Assembly: GCA_020850315.1 (NCBI GenBank)
Contig: JADZEY010000010.1
Span: forward strand, 1-64,000
From: Armatimonadota bacterium
GTDB lineage: Bacteria; Bacteroidota; Ignavibacteria; OLB7
Length of the DNA: 64,000 nucleotides
Direction: 5' to 3'
A model generated the notes under the pieces. That model made no database searches. It saw nothing but the letters and a program-made list of their open reading frames with translations, and had not been told where the DNA came from. The position numbers and the translations under genes were made by a program. Position 1 is the stretch's first letter. Each line of letters opens with the position of its first letter. This document shows positions 59,501-64,000 of this stretch, piece by piece.

Positions 59501-62277
59501 TCCCAACAGCAACCACTGGCGATTGGCTCCGATTCCGGCACGATTCTCAGCTAAGCGGCCACCAGCCCCTTGCCGGAAATATCCAGCATCCATCGGTGAT
59601 TGCCCGCTACCCGCTGGGCGGCCCGGTGTTCCATGCCGAATCGTTCCTGCTGGATGGCCAGCCGCTGCTGCTGATGCTGTGGGGCGGGGTACTGCATTGC
59701 CTTCGGTTGGATGGATCCATCCGTTGGAAGTCAATCCCGATGGGCTTCGAGGGGGTGATTGGCGTGGACGATCTGGACAACGACGGACGGCTGGAGGTGG
59801 TGCTGACCAACGGGCGCACGATTGCTGTGGTTGCTGCCGATAGCGGCGCGGTGCTGTGGCAGGAATATCTTGGCCCACCGTACTCCGCTGGGGTGATGCC
59901 CACCGGCGCGCTGATTCACCATTTCCCGCAGCTCGGTTCCGGGAAGCAGTTGGCGGTTGGATTGCTGAGTTCGAAGGAGGTGATCCTGTACGACTTCACC
60001 CCCGGGGCAAGCAACCCGCGCCGGCTGCACACGCTGTGGATGGATGATTTCTTCCACCCCACGCTCCTTGCCTGCGACGTTGACGGCGACGGAGCCGACG
60101 AGCTAATCGTCACCAAATACGCGGCAATCTACACCTTCGACCCGCTGAGTGGCGCGCTGAAATCGGCCTGCCACTGGTCCAGCGGCGGGACCCCAAAACG
60201 GAACTACGGCCTGTTCGTGGCGCGTGATTTGTGCGGAGCCGGGCGGCTTGATTTTGCTGTGCTTTCCAACCGTGTTTCCAAGCACCTTGCGGTGGTGGCC
60301 AACAACGGGCGCGGCCAGCTTTCCATTGGCTGGGATCGCTTCATCGAACATATCTACCCAACCGATAGCCGCGAGCTTCGCTACACCTTCAACTCCTGCA
60401 CCGACGTTGATGGCGACCAACGGATGGAGGTCATCATCAGCACGTTCAACGAGCTTGGCGATGGCGCGTGGCATCTGGAAATTTTGGATGCGCGCTCCGG
60501 GGCTGTTCGGCTGGATTGCAAGGGATTGATGCTGCATGGAGTTCAGCAAGATTCGTGCGGCGGATGGATGATTCTGGCAAGCCACCAAACCGAGCGGCAG
60601 CCACGTGAGTTTGCAACGATAGGGGCCTACCGCTACGACGGAACCAAACTCCATCGGCTGTGGGAAGTTGCCGATGGGGCGTTTGCTGGGCGGTTCTGCG
60701 GGCATGATTCCACCACCTCAGTATTTCGCTCGGAGCTTCCCCCCGAGGACGAGGTTTGGGCTGTTCCGGTGGATGGGGTTCTGACGATTCCAATACTTGG
60801 TCGGGATGGCGTGTTGCGGTTGTTTCAGCAGGGGAGGGATGGCGATAACTGGAGTTGGCATCCAACGTTCGCGGCTGGCAACGTGGCCGCGTTGTTACTC
60901 TGCAGCGATTTGGATCGGGACGAACGCACCGAGTTTCTGGTAAGCTGCTGGGATGGAACTTGCCGGATACTTCGTGCCGATGGAACCACCGTCAGCAGCT
61001 GGCGAACGGGCCTGCGGCTTCGCCCCGGAACTGGCCCCTACTACCTTGCGCGACCGATGCAAACCCCAACGGTTGCGGGCCAGAACCAGCAGCGTTTCTG
61101 TGCTGTTCCCGACGGCGGGAACAACATCCATCTGCTGCAATGGTCGCCTGAGTTCGGGGGATTGATCCTCGATAAAATTCTGGTTGGCCGCGGGCGCGTT
61201 GGGCCGGAAGAGACGTTTCACTCTGCCGATTTCATCACGCTTGATGGCCGATTGACCTTGCCGTTAAGCCTTGTGGGGGAAGGGCGAAGCGTGTTGGAGT
61301 TGCACGACGTTGGCGGCGGCAACCACCCTGGCCAGCGGCGCATCGGCTGCGATACCTTCCCCGCTTCCCCCGCGCAGCCTTCCGGTAGAATTGGGCTGAG
61401 TGAGTTCACCCATGTTGACGTTGATGGCCGATCGTTTTGGCTGCTTGCTGGCTACGCTTCGGCCTCGATGAACAGCGAGCGGATGGTGGCGATTGACGCG
61501 ACCGACCCAGCCAACGCGCACCAAACCTGGGCGCGCCAGCTGATTGGCGAAGGTGAAGAAGGGCGTGGCTTTGGGCCATGGAATGCCATGTCGGTAGTGA
61601 AAGAAAAGGATGGGAGAGCAAGCCTGCTCTTCCTTGCGAAGGACACCGTGTGCCACGTTGACCCGGCAACGGGGCAGTTCATCCATCCGCCGTGGCAGCT
61701 GCGTCCGTTCAACACCGCCGATATGCGCCGGCGTGGGCTAACGATGGATGATTTTGCAGCCTACGGCGCGCTGATCCCCTGCGATGTTGATCGGGATGGA
61801 GCGGAAGAATATCTGGTTGCTGGGGCCTACGGTGGGGGGGGCGTTATCAACCCCGATCACACCATGCGTTGGTGGATCACTGCGCCCCTTTCATCACTCT
61901 GTGGCAGCCTTCCCGGGATTGCCGATGTTGATGGGGACAGCTTCCCAGAGCTTGGCCTAAGCTACGCCAACGGTGATTTTGTTTGCCTGCGTGCCAGCGA
62001 CGGATTGGAGAAATGGCGTGTGCATCTTGGAAGCCAAGCAACCGGTGTGGCTACCTGTGATATTGATGGGAATGGAATGCCGGAATTCCTGCTATCCACC
62101 CAAGCCGGCGAACTGCTGGCGATTGGCGTTGCCAGCAACGGCGTTGGCATTGTGAAATGGCGGCTGAAACTTGGCTACACACTTGGCCAGCCAATCGCTG
62201 CCGATATTAACGGCGACGGGAAAAGTGAGGTGATTCTGGTGAGCGGGGAAGGGGAGATTCTGGTGGTAGGGGGATAG
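59497..62277 (+). CDS. large FG-GAP/VCBS-type beta-propeller protein without signal peptide
   Basis: A 926-aa protein carrying at least nine calcium-loop-like DxDxDG(x)xE motifs: DLDNDGRLE, DVDGDGADE, DVDGDQRME, DLDRDERTE, DVDRDGAEE, DVDGDSFPE, DIDGNGMPE and DINGDGKSE among them. Each is followed by a strand such as VVLTNGRT or FLLSTQAG, as in FG-GAP/VCBS and PQQ-like propellers. Such proteins are usually exported, but the N-terminus MIPTATTGDWLRFRHD has no signal peptide. The start is fixed by the 4-bp overlap with the oxidoreductase. The ligand is unknown, perhaps a glycan given the neighbours. Confidence 0.8.
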   Translation: MIPTATTGDWLRFRHDSQLSGHQPLAGNIQHPSVIARYPLGGPVFHAESFLLDGQPLLLMLWGGVLHCLRLDGSIRWKSIPMGFEGVIGVDDLDNDGRLEVVLTNGRTIAVVAADSGAVLWQEYLGPPYSAGVMPTGALIHHFPQLGSGKQLAVGLLSSKEVILYDFTPGASNPRRLHTLWMDDFFHPTLLACDVDGDGADELIVTKYAAIYTFDPLSGALKSACHWSSGGTPKRNYGLFVARDLCGAGRLDFAVLSNRVSKHLAVVANNGRGQLSIGWDRFIEHIYPTDSRELRYTFNSCTDVDGDQRMEVIISTFNELGDGAWHLEILDARSGAVRLDCKGLMLHGVQQDSCGGWMILASHQTERQPREFATIGAYRYDGTKLHRLWEVADGAFAGRFCGHDSTTSVFRSELPPEDEVWAVPVDGVLTIPILGRDGVLRLFQQGRDGDNWSWHPTFAAGNVAALLLCSDLDRDERTEFLVSCWDGTCRILRADGTTVSSWRTGLRLRPGTGPYYLARPMQTPTVAGQNQQRFCAVPDGGNNIHLLQWSPEFGGLILDKILVGRGRVGPEETFHSADFITLDGRLTLPLSLVGEGRSVLELHDVGGGNHPGQRRIGCDTFPASPAQPSGRIGLSEFTHVDVDGRSFWLLAGYASASMNSERMVAIDATDPANAHQTWARQLIGEGEEGRGFGPWNAMSVVKEKDGRASLLFLAKDTVCHVDPATGQFIHPPWQLRPFNTADMRRRGLTMDDFAAYGALIPCDVDRDGAEEYLVAGAYGGGGVINPDHTMRWWITAPLSSLCGSLPGIADVDGDSFPELGLSYANGDFVCLRASDGLEKWRVHLGSQATGVATCDIDGNGMPEFLLSTQAGELLAIGVASNGVGIVKWRLKLGYTLGQPIAADINGDGKSEVILVSGEGEILVVGG

Positions 62278-62314
62278 TGCTTCCAGCTAAAATTTTATCA
62301 TTATCTCAATTCTG

Positions 62315-62566
62315 ATGGCTGTTGACCGCTGCATCTGCAAGAACGTCCCTTTTTCCGAAGCCTTGCTGCTGGCGCGGAAGCATAGCTGCGCAACCGTCGC
62401 CCAGCTTCAGGCTTTCACTCCGCTGGGAACAAACTGTGGGCGGTGCATCCCCTACATGCAGCTTGCGTTGCTGACCGGCCGGGACGACCTTCCGGTGCTG
62501 GATGACGCAACGCAGCAGCAGTTGCGTGCTGCTGCTGGGGTTCCCGATGTGGGAGGAAGAGGATGA
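62315..62566 (+). CDS. BFD-like [2Fe-2S]-binding protein
   Basis: An 83-aa protein with CICKN near the N-terminus and GTNCGRCIPY about 32 residues later, the four-Cys spacing (CxC...CxxC) of bacterioferritin-associated ferredoxin-type domains. It probably binds one [2Fe-2S] cluster and passes electrons. Its last 4 bp overlap the start of the Dph6-like gene (ATGA). Confidence 0.85.
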   Translation: MAVDRCICKNVPFSEALLLARKHSCATVAQLQAFTPLGTNCGRCIPYMQLALLTGRDDLPVLDDATQQQLRAAAGVPDVGGRG

Positions 62567-63231
62567 GTGCCGCGTTCGCAATGTGGTCCGGCGGGAAGGA
62601 TTCCCACTACGCACTGCACCGCGCCCAGCAGGCAGGGGTTCGTTGCGCGTTGTTGGTGACGTTTGTTGATGCCGAGACAGAGTTGGTGATGTCGCACCGA
62701 TTACCGCCGGAGTTGATTGAGGAACAAGCCGCGCTGGTGGGTATCCCACTGCTGAAAATTCGGGCCACCTACGCCACCTACGAGCGCGAGCTTCGGAACC
62801 TGCTGTTCGATCTGCGAAGCGATGGCCTTACCCGTGGCATTTTTGGCGACATCTACCTGCGGGAACACCGCGACTGGTTCCAGAATGTGGTGAAGGATTT
62901 CGACATCCGCGCACTCTTCCCGCTGTGGGGCATTCCCACCCAGTTGTTGATTGAAGAACAACGCCGAACAATGCGCGCAGTGATTATCCAACTTGAGCGA
63001 AAAATCAGCGAATCCTACTTGGGGAAGGAGGTGAACCGTGAGTTCATTGACTACATGCTGGAAATGGGATATGACCCCTGCGGCGAAAGTGGCGAATATC
63101 ACACCTTCGTCTGCGCCAGCCCGCTGATGCAGGGGGAAATCATCCTAACCCACGCCGAACGCCACGCCACACCAGAAATGGTGGGGCTGGAGATTGATTA
63201 TTGGAAAGTAGAAGATCGGGCAGCAGGATGA
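62563..63231 (+). CDS. Dph6-like ATP pyrophosphatase (adenine nucleotide alpha hydrolase)
   Basis: A 222-aa N-type ATP-PPase with the PP-loop AMWSGGKDSHYALHRAQQ, LTRGIFGDIYLREHRDW, IPTQLLIEEQ and CGESGEYHTFV, the pattern of diphthine-ammonia ligase (Dph6). Diphthamide is an archaeal/eukaryotic modification, so a bacterial relative should act on another substrate. I recall Dph6-like ATPases in Bacteroidota B12-uptake loci, but no such genes are visible here. It is coupled to the ferredoxin gene. Confidence 0.83.
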   Translation: MSAAFAMWSGGKDSHYALHRAQQAGVRCALLVTFVDAETELVMSHRLPPELIEEQAALVGIPLLKIRATYATYERELRNLLFDLRSDGLTRGIFGDIYLREHRDWFQNVVKDFDIRALFPLWGIPTQLLIEEQRRTMRAVIIQLERKISESYLGKEVNREFIDYMLEMGYDPCGESGEYHTFVCASPLMQGEIILTHAERHATPEMVGLEIDYWKVEDRAAG

Positions 63232-63283
63232 ATGAAATGGCGAATGCCGAATAAACAATCTTCCAGCGGAACACATCTTCCGC

Positions 63284-63308
63284 TCATGCTGAGCCTCGTC
63301 GAAGCAAG
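63284..63308. repeat. dispersed GCTTCGAC-type motif, inverted copy
   Basis: CATGCTGAGCCTCGTCGAAGCA; its reverse complement resembles the motif at 18791-18817. It lies between the convergent Dph6-like and argD-like genes. Confidence 0.5.
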
Positions 63309-63327
63309 CCACCGAACGGGCAATCTT

Positions 63328-64000
63328 TCACTCCCCAAATTCCGCATTCGGCGGCACTTGCTCCTGAAACACCTCTGTTAATTTCTCCACCAACGCATCC
63401 ACATGCTCCGGCTGGAAAATGTAGGGGGGAAGCAGGCGGATCACCGTTTCGCTGGTGGCGTTGGCGATGATCTTCCGCCGGAGCAAGGCTTGCACAAATG
63501 GGTCGGCGGGGAGCTTCAGCCCAAGTCCCATCATTGCCCCTGCCCCGCGAACGTCGCGGATGATCGCCGGAAATTTCTCCTTCAACCCTTCCAACTGCTG
63601 CCGCAGATATTCCCCTGTGGCGTTGATGTTCTCCATCAATCCATTCTCAAGCTCTTCCAGCACCACTAACCCCGCCGCGCAGGCAACCGCGTTGCCGCCG
63701 AACGTTGTGCCATGCTGGCCCGCGCCCCAGATAGTGGCCAACGCTTCGGTTGTCAGGATTGCGCCAAGCGGAAGCCCGCCACCAACCCCTTTTGCCACGG
63801 TGACAACATCGGGGCGAACGTTGAAGCGATCGAACCCGAAGAACGTTCCGGTGCGTCCGGCCCCTGCCTGTACTTCGTCGGCAATCACCAAGAAGCCATG
63901 CTGTTCCCGCAGCGCGAACAGCTCGCGAACAAATTCCTCGGTTGCCCACTCGATTCCCCCTTCCCCTTGCAGGTGTTCGATAACCACGCCGCAGACCGTT
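63328..64000 (-). CDS. acetylornithine/ornithine-type class III aminotransferase, partial
   Basis: The C-terminal 224 or so residues of a PLP enzyme whose start lies beyond the right edge; the ORF-track GTG start is an artefact because the frame continues upstream as TVCGVVIEHLQGEGGI. Visible motifs are IEHLQGEGGI, LVIADEVQAGAGRTGTFF (PLP-contacting Asp) and TVAKGVGGGLPLGAIL with the Schiff-base Lys, then GTTFGGNAVACAAGL. This fits ArgD/RocD-type enzymes; which of the two cannot be told from this half. Confidence 0.88.
   Translation of the reverse strand, partial: TVCGVVIEHLQGEGGIEWATEEFVRELFALREQHGFLVIADEVQAGAGRTGTFFGFDRFNVRPDVVTVAKGVGGGLPLGAILTTEALATIWGAGQHGTTFGGNAVACAAGLVVLEELENGLMENINATGEYLRQQLEGLKEKFPAIIRDVRGAGAMMGLGLKLPADPFVQALLRRKIIANATSETVIRLLPPYIFQPEHVDALVEKLTEVFQEQVPPNAEFGE

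Noticed and set aside
62563-63231. True diphthamide synthase function for the Dph6-like protein
   Set aside because: Bacterial EF-G does not carry diphthamide and no Dph1-Dph5 homologue is visible here; only the fold and ATP-binding motif are claimed.

Overview
The window looks like chromosomal DNA of a member of the Bacteroidota/Chlorobiota (FCB) superphylum, perhaps a Kapabacteria- or Ignavibacteria-like lineage (inference). The support is: secreted proteins with type IX secretion (T9SS)-like C-terminal domains, three promoter candidates of the Bacteroidota type (TTTG-N18-21-TAnnTTTG), a DUF2851 protein, a four-helix-bundle protein, a BamD lipoprotein and an Ala/Glu-rich extension on ribosomal protein S16. 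Most start codons lack an obvious Shine-Dalgarno sequence. Most of the DNA is moderately GC-rich. An AT-rich island lies at about 34.1-37.8 kb.

Layout. 0-2.6 kb: the tail of an IS630-like transposase, two unknown genes, a sigma-factor-like gene and a small lipoprotein. 2.8-9.2 kb: rlmN, a tRNA-Leu with its own promoter and terminator, a barrel-like envelope protein, and the translation operon ffh-rpsP-rimM-trmD-rplS on the minus strand. 9.4-12.6 kb: uvrA. 12.8-30.9 kb: an exopolysaccharide cluster on one strand. It holds UDP-sugar dehydrogenase and 2-epimerase, Wza-like exporter, Wzi-like barrel, Wzz-like copolymerase, ligase/polymerase, flippase, several glycosyltransferases, the initiating phosphoglycosyltransferase, and a fusion of a GT2 enzyme to a reduced phosphoglycosyltransferase. 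31-34 kb: accA and a pseudouridine-synthase-fold protein that has lost its catalytic motifs. 34.3-40.4 kb: three secreted proteins, two of them paralogous repeat proteins with T9SS-like tails. 40.5-50.6 kb: housekeeping genes (NUDIX, truA, M48 peptidase, pyrF, DUF2851, M32 carboxypeptidase, relA/spoT, trmH). 50.6-55.6 kb: a minus-strand run (four-helix-bundle protein, ABC ATPase, HEXXH metalloprotease, thioesterase, bamD, unknown). 55.8-56.2 kb: rpsT plus tRNA-Arg. 56.2-63.2 kb: glycosyltransferase, DapA-like aldolase, Gfo/Idh/MocA oxidoreductase, giant FG-GAP/VCBS-type protein, BFD-type ferredoxin, Dph6-like ATP pyrophosphatase. The right edge carries a partial argD-like aminotransferase.

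The most unusual feature is the intergenic DNA. A modular palindromic repeat (six copies seen, four with a GCCGAT-AGG-ATCGGC hairpin) sits with arrays of 7-bp tandem repeats (GAAGGAT, GAAGAGT, GAAGTAT, GTCAGTT, ACCAGTG and others). The arrays repeatedly begin exactly at or within a few bases of stop codons. They resemble the heptameric STRR repeats known from filamentous cyanobacteria. Other items worth checking are the catalytically dead pseudouridine synthase with a 300-residue Arg/Asp-rich tail, the GT2-phosphoglycosyltransferase fusion, and a relic of a duplicated four-helix-bundle gene between heptad arrays.
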